Positions 10,219 to 18,469 of a stretch of 57,360 nucleotides of DNA are shown here, piece by piece. The stretch spans positions 1 through 57,360 of the forward strand of contig CALAJT010000007.1 in NCBI GenBank assembly GCA_937923145.1, in the 5' to 3' direction. The position numbers and the translations under genes are program-made. The stretch comes from an uncultured Rubritalea sp. Lineage in GTDB: Bacteria; Verrucomicrobiota; Verrucomicrobiia; Verrucomicrobiales; Akkermansiaceae. Below the pieces are notes generated by a model. That model was not told where the DNA came from and searched no databases. It saw nothing but the letters and a program-made list of their open reading frames with translations. The first letter of the stretch is position 1, and every line of letters begins with the position of its first letter.

Positions 10219-11679
10219 ATGAATAGCATGCGATATAAGCCAGTAAGGTCAAAAGCCTTATTAAAAACTATTACCTCAAAGATGAACTCACAAATCTTGC
10301 AGGTTAGTTTAGTAGCTTCTTTTATAGCTACATTGGCAGCCTGCACATGGATGACGCCCGCTTCTAAAAGAATATCGGAAGCTCGTGATGACGTGAGCGC
10401 TAAGTTTCAGAAAGAAGTGCAACGTCAGAAGTATGGGACGAACCAAGGCTCTCTAAATATTAGCTGGCAGCAAGGTCTGGACAAAATGTATCTTAATAAT
10501 CCTGAGCTAATTAAGGCTGACCATCGTATTGAAGATGCTAAGCAACGTCAGAAACAGATCTGGAAGGATATGATTCCGGGACTTAATTTAGGAGTGAATA
10601 ATTCCTTTAGAATCGGAGAACTAGGCGATGCCTTTTCTAATCCTGTCTACCGTATTGATAGTTTCTTAAGTCTTGGTAATTTACTAGAGTTACCGAAAAA
10701 TGTCTATGTCCGCAAGATCGCTACATTCGGCTCTGAATTACAGGCTGAGAATACGATGCGCCAACAGGTCATTGCGCTCTATCGCCTATTTCAGCTTCAA
10801 AAACTCCTAAATTTAGAAAAGAAAGCAATCGACCTAGAAAGTGAACTAGTGCGAGGCATAACTGGGATAGAAGGCTCTGAAATCATTGAAATGAAAGTGC
10901 AGAACACAGAGGCACTCGAAGCTTGGGAGGAAAACTACCGTAACTGGAACACCAAGGTAGGTGACTTCTTTATGGCTGGCTACGGTAAGATTAACTTAAA
11001 AGAAAGTGGGCTACCTGATATCACTTATAAAATAAGTGACCTAGACTTTACCAATACCAAACGCTGGGGAATGCTACAGCTCAACCTGCTAGCACTAGAA
11101 CAGATCGCAGATGATGGTAAGGTATTAGACGTCTACCTACGCTATTTACCAAGAGCTAATCTATCAGTCTCAGCCCCCGCTCTTTACAGTAATACCTCTG
11201 GACGGTCATTTGATGCCAGTGATATCAGACTAGGACCCTCCCTCTACTGGAGTCTCGACTCCAGAGGCTACATCGGTCAGCAGATCAGACGCCTCAAACG
11301 TGAGCAACCTATTAAAGAATGGCGTAAGGACAAACGTCAACGTGATGAGGTCAGAAAATTATTTGAAGGTAAAAAAGCGCTCCAAGATCTTCGCAAAGAA
11401 CTTGGCACACTACGTCAAGCGATGAATGGATACCGTCAAGCTGTCCGTGAAGGTCTGATAAAAGACCCAGAAAAGGCAATTCGAACAATGCGCCAACTAC
11501 GTGAGCGCGAAGTCCGCTTAATAGCTAGGGAAATAGAGATTTGCACCTCATTCTGGCTGATCGATGAAAGCCGCTGGAGACCGATCACCAAACGATGGCT
11601 TGCCACTCGTGAAGCCAGAGCTAGTATCCGAACTGAAGAGACAAAGAAAAAAAAGAAAGGTTTCTTTGGTCTTCGCTAA
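10219..11679 (+). CDS. TolC-like outer-membrane efflux lipoprotein
   Basis: About 486 aa from the ATG at 10219. A GTG at 10153 and an ATG at 10282 are also in frame. I prefer 10219 because it gives a basic n-region (MNSMRYKPVRSK) before the hydrophobic core and the lipobox LAAC (Cys42). The mature part has the alternating coiled-coil and strand character of outer-membrane factors: ISWQQGLDKMYLNNPEL, long Gln/Glu/Lys-rich helices, and a beta-like IPGLNLGVNNSF. The C-terminus is very basic (KKKKKGFFGLR), which is unusual. It is followed by adaptor, ATPase and permease genes, so export of a small molecule or peptide is inferred. Sequence similarity to TolC is weak; context carries much of the call. 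Confidence 0.65.
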   Translation: MNSMRYKPVRSKALLKTITSKMNSQILQVSLVASFIATLAACTWMTPASKRISEARDDVSAKFQKEVQRQKYGTNQGSLNISWQQGLDKMYLNNPELIKADHRIEDAKQRQKQIWKDMIPGLNLGVNNSFRIGELGDAFSNPVYRIDSFLSLGNLLELPKNVYVRKIATFGSELQAENTMRQQVIALYRLFQLQKLLNLEKKAIDLESELVRGITGIEGSEIIEMKVQNTEALEAWEENYRNWNTKVGDFFMAGYGKINLKESGLPDITYKISDLDFTNTKRWGMLQLNLLALEQIADDGKVLDVYLRYLPRANLSVSAPALYSNTSGRSFDASDIRLGPSLYWSLDSRGYIGQQIRRLKREQPIKEWRKDKRQRDEVRKLFEGKKALQDLRKELGTLRQAMNGYRQAVREGLIKDPEKAIRTMRQLREREVRLIAREIEICTSFWLIDESRWRPITKRWLATREARASIRTEETKKKKKGFFGLR

Positions 11680-11700
11680 AAATCCTCCGTATATAATGTT

Positions 11701-12921
11701 ATGAAACAATTTTCTAAATTCTTTAGACTACGCCATATTAGTCTCTATTCGCTAATTACTGCTGCTGGTGCAGCAGCTCTTACAAGCTGTGACTCTAAAG
11801 AGAAAAACACCACCACTCTCATCGAAGAAAAGAAGGAGATAATCTGGAACTGGAAAGAATACCCACAGGCTTCTGAGTTAAATCTAAGAACTATGCCAGT
11901 AGACGTTCAACCTAAGCAGTCCTTCGAAATAAAAAGTGAAGCCTCTGGCATCATCACCATAATGCCTACGGAAAAAACCACACTCGTGGAAAAAGGATAC
12001 GTGATTGCTAAGATGGATGTGGATACCCTCACTGAACAAGAGGAGCGCCTACAACTTCAGGAGGAAAAACAGTTTCTCGATGAAATGAAAGATGAGAAGC
12101 TAAACATCCCTCAAAAACGTAAGCAGGCCACCGAAGATCTAGCTGAAGCTAAACGTAAAGTAAGACTACTCAAAATGGTTCTTAACAACCCAGCTATGGC
12201 TGAAATGTCTCAGGAGTTAATCGGTGGTGACATAGGCACACTGAATAAGAACTCGCTTAAAGAAGCTGAGGATTCACTCAAACTAGCTGAAAAGAAGCTT
12301 GAGTGGGCTGAAAAATTTGATGAAAAAATTCGTCAAGGTCAGCTCAGACTTCAGGAGATGGACATGACGGAAAACAAACGTAAACACCAAGACGCAAAAG
12401 ACAGATCGATCTACACTGCGCCATTTAAAGGTGAGCTAAGGCTAGAAGTAAACTTTATCAAAGACCAAGACGAATACACCGTGGGAGGCCGTGAAACCAT
12501 AGCGACACTTAATGACTACGAGGAGATCCACGCTCTCGTGAAAGTAGCGAATTCTAAATGGATCACACTGCAACCCGAGAGGCTCTATATCCAGCTCAAA
12601 AATAAAGCTAACACGCTCATGACATTCCATGAAGACAGGATAGATAAAGACGAGCGCACCAGAAAAGAAGAGCGTAAATATATCTTCACCGTTCCGCTAA
12701 AGAATAATGAATCTCTGAAGCGACTCGCGGGCACTCAGATGCAGAGCGAACTCGTCTACAAACTCCCTGAGACCTGCTACATTGTTCCTAAGTATGATCT
12801 ATCGCTCTATGCGTATGGTAAGACAAAATCCATCGACTGGAGCACTATGACCAAAGAACTCTGGCCTACCGCTGCCGTAATTGCTGAAGGTCGTACCCAT
12901 GTAGCAATTAAGCTTAGATAA
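11701..12921 (+). CDS. HlyD/MacA-like periplasmic adaptor lipoprotein
   Basis: 406 aa. An N-terminal basic-hydrophobic leader ends in the lipobox LTSC (Cys30), so it is probably lipid-anchored. Residues about 70-105 form a biotinyl/lipoyl-like half-motif (EIKSEASGIITIMPTEKTTLVEKGYVIAKMD), followed by a long charged coiled coil (about 110-235) and the second half (DRSIYTAPFKGELRLEVNFIKD, written here in part). This order is typical of membrane-fusion adaptors that bridge inner-membrane ABC transporters and outer-membrane factors. It starts 21 bp after the outer-membrane gene and ends 5 bp before the ATPase gene. A TATAAT-like sequence at 11692 sits too close to the start to be called a promoter. 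Confidence 0.8.
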   Translation: MKQFSKFFRLRHISLYSLITAAGAAALTSCDSKEKNTTTLIEEKKEIIWNWKEYPQASELNLRTMPVDVQPKQSFEIKSEASGIITIMPTEKTTLVEKGYVIAKMDVDTLTEQEERLQLQEEKQFLDEMKDEKLNIPQKRKQATEDLAEAKRKVRLLKMVLNNPAMAEMSQELIGGDIGTLNKNSLKEAEDSLKLAEKKLEWAEKFDEKIRQGQLRLQEMDMTENKRKHQDAKDRSIYTAPFKGELRLEVNFIKDQDEYTVGGRETIATLNDYEEIHALVKVANSKWITLQPERLYIQLKNKANTLMTFHEDRIDKDERTRKEERKYIFTVPLKNNESLKRLAGTQMQSELVYKLPETCYIVPKYDLSLYAYGKTKSIDWSTMTKELWPTAAVIAEGRTHVAIKLR

Positions 12922-12926
12922 GTACT

Positions 12927-13589
12927 ATGCTATCGTGCTCTAACATTTACTACAGATACTCATGGAAAGCCCCATGGGTGCTAGAGGAGTTCTCGCATGA
13001 GTTCGCTCCTGGGATACACCTCATCAAGGGCTACTCTGGCTGCGGTAAATCTACCCTGCTCAGAATCCTAGGTGGCTACCTTAAGCAGCAAAAAGGAAAA
13101 ATAGACATTGAAGGCTATAGGAACAATGGCACTAAATTTCAGAAACGTGATTTAGGCTTCGTATTTCAACAACTCAATCTCCTCCCCCTCGCTAGTGTTC
13201 GCAGAAACCTCCACCTTGCAGCCTCACTTGCAGGAATTTCGCGGACTAAGAGAAATGAAAATGTCGACCGTTACCTAGGGCGACTAGGGTTAGAAACATT
13301 TAAGAAACGTCTTCCTAAATCAATGTCAGGAGGGCAGCAGCAACGTGCGACTATAGCCCGTGCTCTAATTAAGGAGCCAAAGGTGCTCCTGCTAGATGAG
13401 CCCACCTCAGGACTTGATGATCTCAACACAGAGGTTATTAAAAAAGTACTTCAAGAATTTATCAAAGACGATGGTAGCCGAGTCGCCGTCATCTGCACAC
13501 ATGACTCAAGACTCGATAAAATAGCCGATGATATCCTCGATTTTAACCGCTTCCTACCTATGGAAGGACACCTGGAAGCGCTGGCTTGA
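12927..13589 (+). CDS. ABC transporter ATP-binding protein (MacB/LolD-like)
   Basis: 220 aa nucleotide-binding subunit. Walker A is GYSGCGKST (35-43), the Q-loop lies in GFVFQQLNLLP, the ABC signature is MSGGQQQRATIARAL, Walker B is VLLLDEPTSGLDD, and the H-loop is ICTHDSR. This is the short, single-domain form that pairs with an FtsX/MacB-type permease. Its 3' end overlaps the permease reading frame by 62 bp if the earliest permease ATG is used. The operon order suggests a tripartite efflux pump. Confidence 0.93.
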   Translation: MLSCSNIYYRYSWKAPWVLEEFSHEFAPGIHLIKGYSGCGKSTLLRILGGYLKQQKGKIDIEGYRNNGTKFQKRDLGFVFQQLNLLPLASVRRNLHLAASLAGISRTKRNENVDRYLGRLGLETFKKRLPKSMSGGQQQRATIARALIKEPKVLLLDEPTSGLDDLNTEVIKKVLQEFIKDDGSRVAVICTHDSRLDKIADDILDFNRFLPMEGHLEALA

Positions 13590-14655
13590 ACAGCCTGGCA
13601 GCATCCTAGCGCGATCAGTGGTCACCATTATTATGGTGAGCCTTTCAGTATTGTTACTAGTAGGATTCCGTATGCAGATCGAGCGTCTCAGAACTGAAGT
13701 AGATAAGTTTGGACTCGATAACCTACTTATCATGGAAACCGTGACCCCTATGGATATAGCCAATGGGGTGCCAGCGGATCGATTTCGTAGTATTCACAAA
13801 TGGGGTGACCTATTCACTGGTAAGCGTATGATCGCCTCAGCGACACTAAGCAATGGTAGAAATACTTCTATTGTGGCTTACTCTGACAATGATATTCGCG
13901 GGTTACTCCCCTATCTCAAGCATGGTCATGAAGTATTCTTACTAACTAATTCAGACCAAGAAGGCCTAGTGATCGACTGTGATGTGCAAGACATCAGCTT
14001 CTCGGGCATCACCCTCAACCCAAAGGAGAATATTTCACAGCTAATCCAAAATGATACCCTTTTTATCCCACTCAGCTACATTCCAGAAATTGAAAAGCGT
14101 GGCTATGCGATGATATACTACCTAGAGAGAAATAAAAATGCTCCTGACATACCTACACTAACAGGTGCTATCCAGCAGGTCATCAAGGCTGATGGAAATG
14201 GCAAAGTAGAAATTAAAAGTGCTGCCGAGATTAAGAAGAAACTAGACATGTTAGAAAAAAAGCAGAGTTCGATGAGAATCTGGCTAGCAGCTATTCTGGG
14301 CGGCGCTATTGCATTAATCTATGGAGTATTATCCATTCTAGAATTCCGCCAGAGTATGTATGTCTCCGCGCTTCTCAAAAGCTTCGGCGTCTCGCGTATC
14401 ATGCTAGGTATCCGCTCGGTGATTGAGAACATGATTATCGTCAACTGTGTAACTTTCGCAGTGATTTATTTACTATCTAAATATCACGATGTCATCTTCA
14501 GCAGTCTAAAAATTCAGTCCTCTGCTGATATTAATTCACTCTACTGGGGCAGCGAAACGTCCTGGACTATTACCGCCGCAAATGTCGGGGTGCTGATTAG
14601 CTCGGTTCCTGTCTTCTGGGCCTTGAGAAAACAAGTGGGGAGCATTCTAGAGTAA
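13528..14655 (+). CDS. ABC transporter permease (FtsX/MacB-like)
   Basis: 375 aa. One N-terminal membrane helix (about 33-48), a large periplasmic region (about 50-245), then three C-terminal helices (about 250-272, 293-312 and 345-365) with the FtsX-type pattern AILGGAIALIYGVLSILEFRQSMYVSAL (quoted in part) and LLKSFGVSR. That is the topology of MacB/FtsX mechanotransmission proteins. The start at 13528 overlaps the ATPase gene; the preceding residues (YLWKDTWKRWLEQPGS) look like a real cytosolic lead-in to the first helix, so I keep it. It ends 1 bp before the convergent cobalamin adenosyltransferase gene, with no clear terminator. Confidence 0.8.
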   Translation: MISSILTASYLWKDTWKRWLEQPGSILARSVVTIIMVSLSVLLLVGFRMQIERLRTEVDKFGLDNLLIMETVTPMDIANGVPADRFRSIHKWGDLFTGKRMIASATLSNGRNTSIVAYSDNDIRGLLPYLKHGHEVFLLTNSDQEGLVIDCDVQDISFSGITLNPKENISQLIQNDTLFIPLSYIPEIEKRGYAMIYYLERNKNAPDIPTLTGAIQQVIKADGNGKVEIKSAAEIKKKLDMLEKKQSSMRIWLAAILGGAIALIYGVLSILEFRQSMYVSALLKSFGVSRIMLGIRSVIENMIIVNCVTFAVIYLLSKYHDVIFSSLKIQSSADINSLYWGSETSWTITAANVGVLISSVPVFWALRKQVGSILE

Positions 14656-14656
14656 T

Positions 14657-15184
14657 CTAGCTAGATTCACGTCCTCTCGCTACCAACCAGAGCGAATCTG
14701 AAAGCCTATTAAGAAAGAGCCTTGCTGTTGCTAGAAAATCATCATCAATAGACCACAGTGATCGCTCAGCTCTACGGCAGACAGTTCTAGCTAGGTCTAA
14801 ATAAGCCCCTGCCATAGCCCCTGCTTCGCCAGGTCTAGCCCAGCCTTTGAACTTGATTCCCTTCTCGGTCTCAGCTTCTGTGATCAGCACTTCCAGCCAA
14901 GCTACATCCTCAGGATCTATACCTGTGTAGCCAGCTTTAGCGTATTTACCATGGTCATCCTCATGCGTCGCGATGACACCCATGAGTCCGACTAGACGCT
15001 TCTGCACCTCATCGACCCATTGCTTCATCTCTGTCGACACATTAGAATTTCTAATAATTCCCAGAACAGAATTTAGCTCATCCGCCGCGCCACACGCCTC
15101 TACACGAGCGTGAGTCTTAGGGACGCGCTTCCCGAACATTAAGTCTGTCTGACCCTCGTCTCCTCTTTTAGTGCAAATACTCAT
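14657..15184 (-). CDS. PduO-type cob(I)alamin adenosyltransferase
   Basis: 175 aa. Transfers the adenosyl group of ATP to cob(I)alamin to make coenzyme B12. The N-terminal ATP-binding motif is TKRGDEGQTDLMFGKRVPK, followed by RVEACGAADELNS and the C-terminal LDLARTVCRRAERSL and LNRLSDSLWLVAR, the classic PduO/MMAB blocks. It lies 6 bp downstream of a Dabb gene on the same strand. I see no cobalamin riboswitch upstream. No B12-dependent enzyme gene lies nearby. Confidence 0.92.
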   Translation of the reverse strand: MSICTKRGDEGQTDLMFGKRVPKTHARVEACGAADELNSVLGIIRNSNVSTEMKQWVDEVQKRLVGLMGVIATHEDDHGKYAKAGYTGIDPEDVAWLEVLITEAETEKGIKFKGWARPGEAGAMAGAYLDLARTVCRRAERSLWSIDDDFLATARLFLNRLSDSLWLVARGRESS

Positions 15185-15190
15185 AAGAAA

Positions 15191-15508
15191 TTACTCTACG
15201 TCCATGATGGTTACCTTATCCCACATATGTTTGCAACCGTTGACGAAAACATCGTGCTGAGGGTCTACTTGGTAAGCATTATGGTCTTCTACAGAGTCGA
15301 ATGTGCAGTAAATAGAGTAGTCCCATGTCTTATCAGTCACTGGACGGTCAGGAGTCCCCGCCTGCTTCCCCCAGCCTCCTTGAGCTACTGAGACCACATC
15401 TACACAGAGTTGCATTCCTTTTTCAAACGCTGCCCTGCCTGCTTCGTCCTTAAATTCTTCTTTTAGCCAAAAATATACGTGATGTTGCATAGCCGCAGTA
15501 TTACTCAA
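15191..15508 (-). CDS. Dabb (stress-responsive alpha/beta barrel) protein
   Basis: 105 aa, dimeric ferredoxin-like alpha-beta barrel. It has the typical start (MQHHVYFWLKEEFKDEAGRAAFEKGMQ), a middle DYSIYCTFDSVEDHNAYQVDPQHD and a final VTIMDVE strand. Members of this family often act in stress response or as small enzymes. Function here is unknown. It is transcribed with, and 6 bp upstream of, the adenosyltransferase gene. An ATG two codons later than the annotated one would give nearly the same protein. Confidence 0.8.
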   Translation of the reverse strand: MSNTAAMQHHVYFWLKEEFKDEAGRAAFEKGMQLCVDVVSVAQGGWGKQAGTPDRPVTDKTWDYSIYCTFDSVEDHNAYQVDPQHDVFVNGCKHMWDKVTIMDVE

Positions 15509-15613
15509 TGGAAGTGACTGAGAAAAGAAATTTCGCTAAGATACAAAAAGTTTCTGTAAATCCTGAAAAAATAGTGTCTATTGTCCTACAACAACATTCA
15601 CACTAATATATTA

Positions 15614-16624
15614 ATGAAAGGCGCACTATTACTCAACCTCGGCTCACCAGACTCCACAGATGTCAAAGACGTCAAAACATACCTCGATGAATTCCTCATG
15701 GATGAGCGTGTCTTAGACATACCTCCATTGGTTCGCAAGCTACTCCTTAAGTTAGTCATTCTACCTACACGTCCGAAGAAAAGTGCAGAAGCATACTCTA
15801 AGGTATGGACGGATGAAGGCTCACCACTCATCGTCACGAGTAAAGCTCAACAAAAACTGGTGCAGGAAGATACCGAGATCCCTGTATTCTTAGGAATGCG
15901 CTACGGTAATCCATCTACGGCTGACATTGTTTCAGAAATAAAGAAAGCCGGTGTTACTGAGCTTCTCATTATCCCTCTCTACCCTCACTATGCTATGTCT
16001 AGCTATGAATCTGCTGTAGTAAAGACTATGGGAGAGCTTAGAAAACAAGCGCCTAATATCCTAACAAAACTAGTTCAACCTTACTATAAAGATCCCGAAT
16101 ACATCCATGCTCTATGGGAGTCTATAAAGCCTACTTACGAAGGTTCTGGGGCACATCTTATGATGTCGTTCCACGGCATTCCTGAGCGTCATGTTAAGAA
16201 GACAGATCCATCTCACGATCACTGTTTAGTAACCCCTGACTGCTGTAACACCTGTCATCCAGCTCACGCTACATGCTATAAACACCAGTGCATGACAACT
16301 GCTAAAGAACTAATAAAATACGCTGGCATCGATGAAAAAGATGTCACAGTATCATTCCAATCTAGACTGCTCAAAGATCCATGGCTCTCACCATACACCG
16401 ACTTTGAAATCGAACGTCTTGCTAAAGAAGGTGTAAAAAACCTAATGGTAATCTGCCCAGCATTTATCACGGATTGCTTAGAAACTCTGGAAGAAATAGC
16501 GATGGAAGGGAAAGAAGAGTTTCTAGAGCACGGCGGAGAAGAATTCGAACTCATTCCCTGCCTAAATACCCATCCTCTATGGATTAAATGGATGGTTAAT
16601 AAGATCAAAAAATGGGAAAGTTAG
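15614..16624 (+). CDS. hemH: Ferrochelatase
   Basis: About 336 aa from the ATG at 15614 (MKGALLLNLGSPDS); the frame is open a little further back to a TTG at 15581. Inserts ferrous iron into protoporphyrin IX in the last step of protoheme synthesis. Visible blocks are LLNLGSPDS, GMRYGNPS, the active-site SFHGIPERH, FQSRLLKDPWLSPYTD and the C-terminal CPAFITDCLETLEEIAMEG. Between the active site and the next helix is a Cys-rich stretch (CLVTPDCCNTCHPAHATC then YKHQC) with six cysteines, more than usual. No heme gene neighbours it here. Confidence 0.95.
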   Translation: MKGALLLNLGSPDSTDVKDVKTYLDEFLMDERVLDIPPLVRKLLLKLVILPTRPKKSAEAYSKVWTDEGSPLIVTSKAQQKLVQEDTEIPVFLGMRYGNPSTADIVSEIKKAGVTELLIIPLYPHYAMSSYESAVVKTMGELRKQAPNILTKLVQPYYKDPEYIHALWESIKPTYEGSGAHLMMSFHGIPERHVKKTDPSHDHCLVTPDCCNTCHPAHATCYKHQCMTTAKELIKYAGIDEKDVTVSFQSRLLKDPWLSPYTDFEIERLAKEGVKNLMVICPAFITDCLETLEEIAMEGKEEFLEHGGEEFELIPCLNTHPLWIKWMVNKIKKWES

Positions 16625-16744
16625 GTAACCCCCAAGTATCTTATCAGCTTACCAAAATGGTAATTCTATGCGCATGACATAAGCTAGAGGTTTGAATACT
16701 AAACCTGTATAATGTCCACCTCCAAAAAACGCATTTTTTATACT

Positions 16745-16782
16745 CAAACACAGGGATATGGTTTCACCTCTCCCTGTGTTTG
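16745..16782. other. Hairpin between convergent hemH and obgE
   Basis: A perfect 12-bp inverted repeat (CAAACACAGGGA at 16745-16756 and TCCCTGTGTTTG at 16771-16782) with a 14-nt loop lies between the two convergent genes. It has no T-run on either strand's 3' side. It may serve as a bidirectional transcript end, but it is not a canonical rho-independent terminator. Confidence 0.4.
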
Positions 16783-16815
16783 TATGAATTTCTCCGTTAG
16801 AGATATGAGAACTAC

Positions 16816-17946
16816 TTAGTCATCTTCTTCTACGACTTCCTTTTCAGCGTTGATGACATCTGACTCCTTTTTGGGGTCCTGACCCTGATCCTTATTTGTA
16901 TCTGTCGGGCGGTAGGCTACAGTCTCACAAAGATAATCTCTAAGTTCATCAATATTGTCTTCCGTTTCAGCCGACATTGGAATGATGCGTTGAGTAGGGA
17001 AACGTTGCTTCAAATATTCTAAATTCTCTTCCGCTCCTTCGAGATCCATCTTGTTCGCTACTATGATCCACTCGAATTTTGCCAAGTCTTCATCATACAT
17101 GCTAATTTCAGTTCGAAGAGTCTGAATGTCCTCTATAGGGTTACGACCATCCACTCCAGCCATGTCCACTACAAAGAGTAGCACATGACAACGTGTGATG
17201 TGACGCAGGAACTCATGTCCTAGTCCACGGTTCTGGTGTGCACCTTCGATCAATCCCGGAATATCAGCCACTGTGCAGCGCTTAAATCCAGGGAACTCTA
17301 CCACACCTACCATGGGCTTAAGTGTGGTGAATGGATAAGATCCGATCTTAGGTTCAGCAGCTGAGAGCTTGCTCACTAGTGTGGATTTACCAGCGTTGGG
17401 GAACCCTACCATACCAGCATCAGCTATACGCCTTAGCTCGAAATAATAAACTCCTTCATCACCTTCTGTTCCTAAAGTGTGCTCTTCTGGAGAGCGGTTG
17501 GTGGATGACTTATAGTGCCAGTTACCCTTACCGCCCTTACCACCAGCACAGAGTTGGAACTCTTCACCATAGGTTGTTAGATCTGCGATAGGTTCTAGAT
17601 CGATGCCTTCACCTCGTTCCATTTCCACAGCGTCTTTGATGGTGAGAGCTGGGCTTTTATAAATAACTGTCCCTGGTGGAACTTTAGCGATTCTCTTCTT
17701 ACCATTCTTCCCGTGCTTTCTTGCACCTGCCCCGTGGTCACCACCTTTAGCGACTAGCTTCGGGTCATAGAAAAATTCTTTGAGATTATCTGTGTGTGGA
17801 CTGACTTGCAGAATTACATCACCACCGTCACCACCGTCACCACCATCTGGACCACCTCTCGGGCGGAATTTTTCTCTACGAAAATGCACTACTCCATTTC
17901 CGCCGTCGCCAGCTTTACAATAAATTCTAATATTATCTACAAACAT
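16816..17946 (-). CDS. obgE: Obg/CgtA GTPase
   Basis: 376 aa ribosome-associated GTPase involved in 50S maturation and stress signalling. The N-terminal Obg domain is glycine-rich (GGPDGGDGGDGGDV near 31-44; GGKGGKGNWHYKSSTNRSP near 135-153). G-domain motifs are G1 GFPNAGKST (181-189), a G2 TTLKP region, G3 DIPGLIEGA (228-236), G4 NKMD and G5 SAET. The C-terminus is an acidic tail (KEVVEEDD) in place of a TGS/OCT domain. The start is well supported by AGGAGAG just upstream, a rare clear Shine-Dalgarno in this window. Confidence 0.97.
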   Translation of the reverse strand: MFVDNIRIYCKAGDGGNGVVHFRREKFRPRGGPDGGDGGDGGDVILQVSPHTDNLKEFFYDPKLVAKGGDHGAGARKHGKNGKKRIAKVPPGTVIYKSPALTIKDAVEMERGEGIDLEPIADLTTYGEEFQLCAGGKGGKGNWHYKSSTNRSPEEHTLGTEGDEGVYYFELRRIADAGMVGFPNAGKSTLVSKLSAAEPKIGSYPFTTLKPMVGVVEFPGFKRCTVADIPGLIEGAHQNRGLGHEFLRHITRCHVLLFVVDMAGVDGRNPIEDIQTLRTEISMYDEDLAKFEWIIVANKMDLEGAEENLEYLKQRFPTQRIIPMSAETEDNIDELRDYLCETVAYRPTDTNKDQGQDPKKESDVINAEKEVVEEDD

Positions 17947-17950
17947 GTTT

Positions 17951-17957
17951 CTCTCCT
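17951..17957 (-). promoter_or_regulatory. Shine-Dalgarno site of obgE
   Basis: On the minus strand AGGAGAG lies four bases ahead of the obgE ATG. It stands out because none of the 35 plus-strand starts examined in the window has AGGAG or GGAGG. Confidence 0.8.
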
Positions 17958-18046
17958 ATCTTTAAATTTGCCGCTTCCCAGCCTATTGCTAGAAGCCAAA
18001 GCTTCTGTAACAGTAATTCGCTAGATCGCAACTTTATTAAGCAATG

Positions 18047-18251
18047 CTATCCTTTTCGTTTCCAAACAGCGACAAGTATAACAAGAAAAACTCCAAACGC
18101 AGCATAATACCACCAGCCATTATTAGATTCTTAGATTCTTAGATTCCTCGATGAGGATATATCTATCACTCGTTGGGACTCCTTTATCTATTTTTTTGTC
18201 TTTAGGGTCGCAACCGACCTTGGGCTCTTCTGGGGTTAGGTCAGTAAACAT
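18047..18251 (-). pseudogene. Small single-pass membrane protein gene broken by an 8-bp tandem expansion
   Basis: Reading the minus strand from the ATG at 18251 gives MFTDLTPEEPKVGCD and onward to SDRYILIEES, then KNLRI and a stop. In another frame the sequence continues ESNNGWWYYAAFGVF, LVILVAVWKRKG and a stop at 18047. Removing two of the three copies of an 8-bp repeat at 18123-18146 joins the two parts as IEESNNGWWYY and restores one open frame of about 62 codons, ending in a membrane helix and a basic tail. The family is unknown. The frame repair is directly visible; that the intact form is ancestral is inferred. Confidence 0.6.
18123..18146. repeat. Three tandem copies of TTAGATTC
   Basis: Perfect 8-bp units at 18123-18130, 18131-18138 and 18139-18146 lie inside the broken small-protein gene. 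Two extra copies add 16 bp, which shifts the frame. This looks like slipped-strand expansion. Confidence 0.9.
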
Positions 18252-18434
18252 CCCCCTCTAGAACCGTAGAATTAATCTCTACACCTAATATTGTGAAAAA
18301 AGTTATACTCTACATGCTTTGAGGTCTTTTTCAGCAAGCCCTAGGTAATAGTCAACTATTGAAGTTACATTCTAGAAATACAGTCAATATTTAAAAATCA
18401 TGAACATTTTGAAAATTATAGCATTAAATTTTAC

Positions 18435-18463
18435 TTGTTTAACTAAGAAAATTTAACTATAAT
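18435..18463 (+). promoter_or_regulatory. Strong promoter directly abutting a start codon
   Basis: TTGTTT (18435-18440), a 17-bp spacer, and a perfect TATAAT (18458-18463). The ATG of the protease gene is at 18470, so transcription would be expected to begin at or within a base or two of the start codon, giving a leaderless or nearly leaderless mRNA. Confidence 0.6.
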
Positions 18464-18469
18464 ATCAAC

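Noticed and set aside
14657..15613. Cobalamin riboswitch near the adenosyltransferase
   Set aside because: No B12-box or long structured leader is visible upstream of 15508 on the minus strand.
16816..16880. Possible truncation of ObgE because it lacks a C-terminal OCT domain
   Set aside because: Obg proteins without that domain and with an acidic tail are common; all G motifs are present and the frame is intact.
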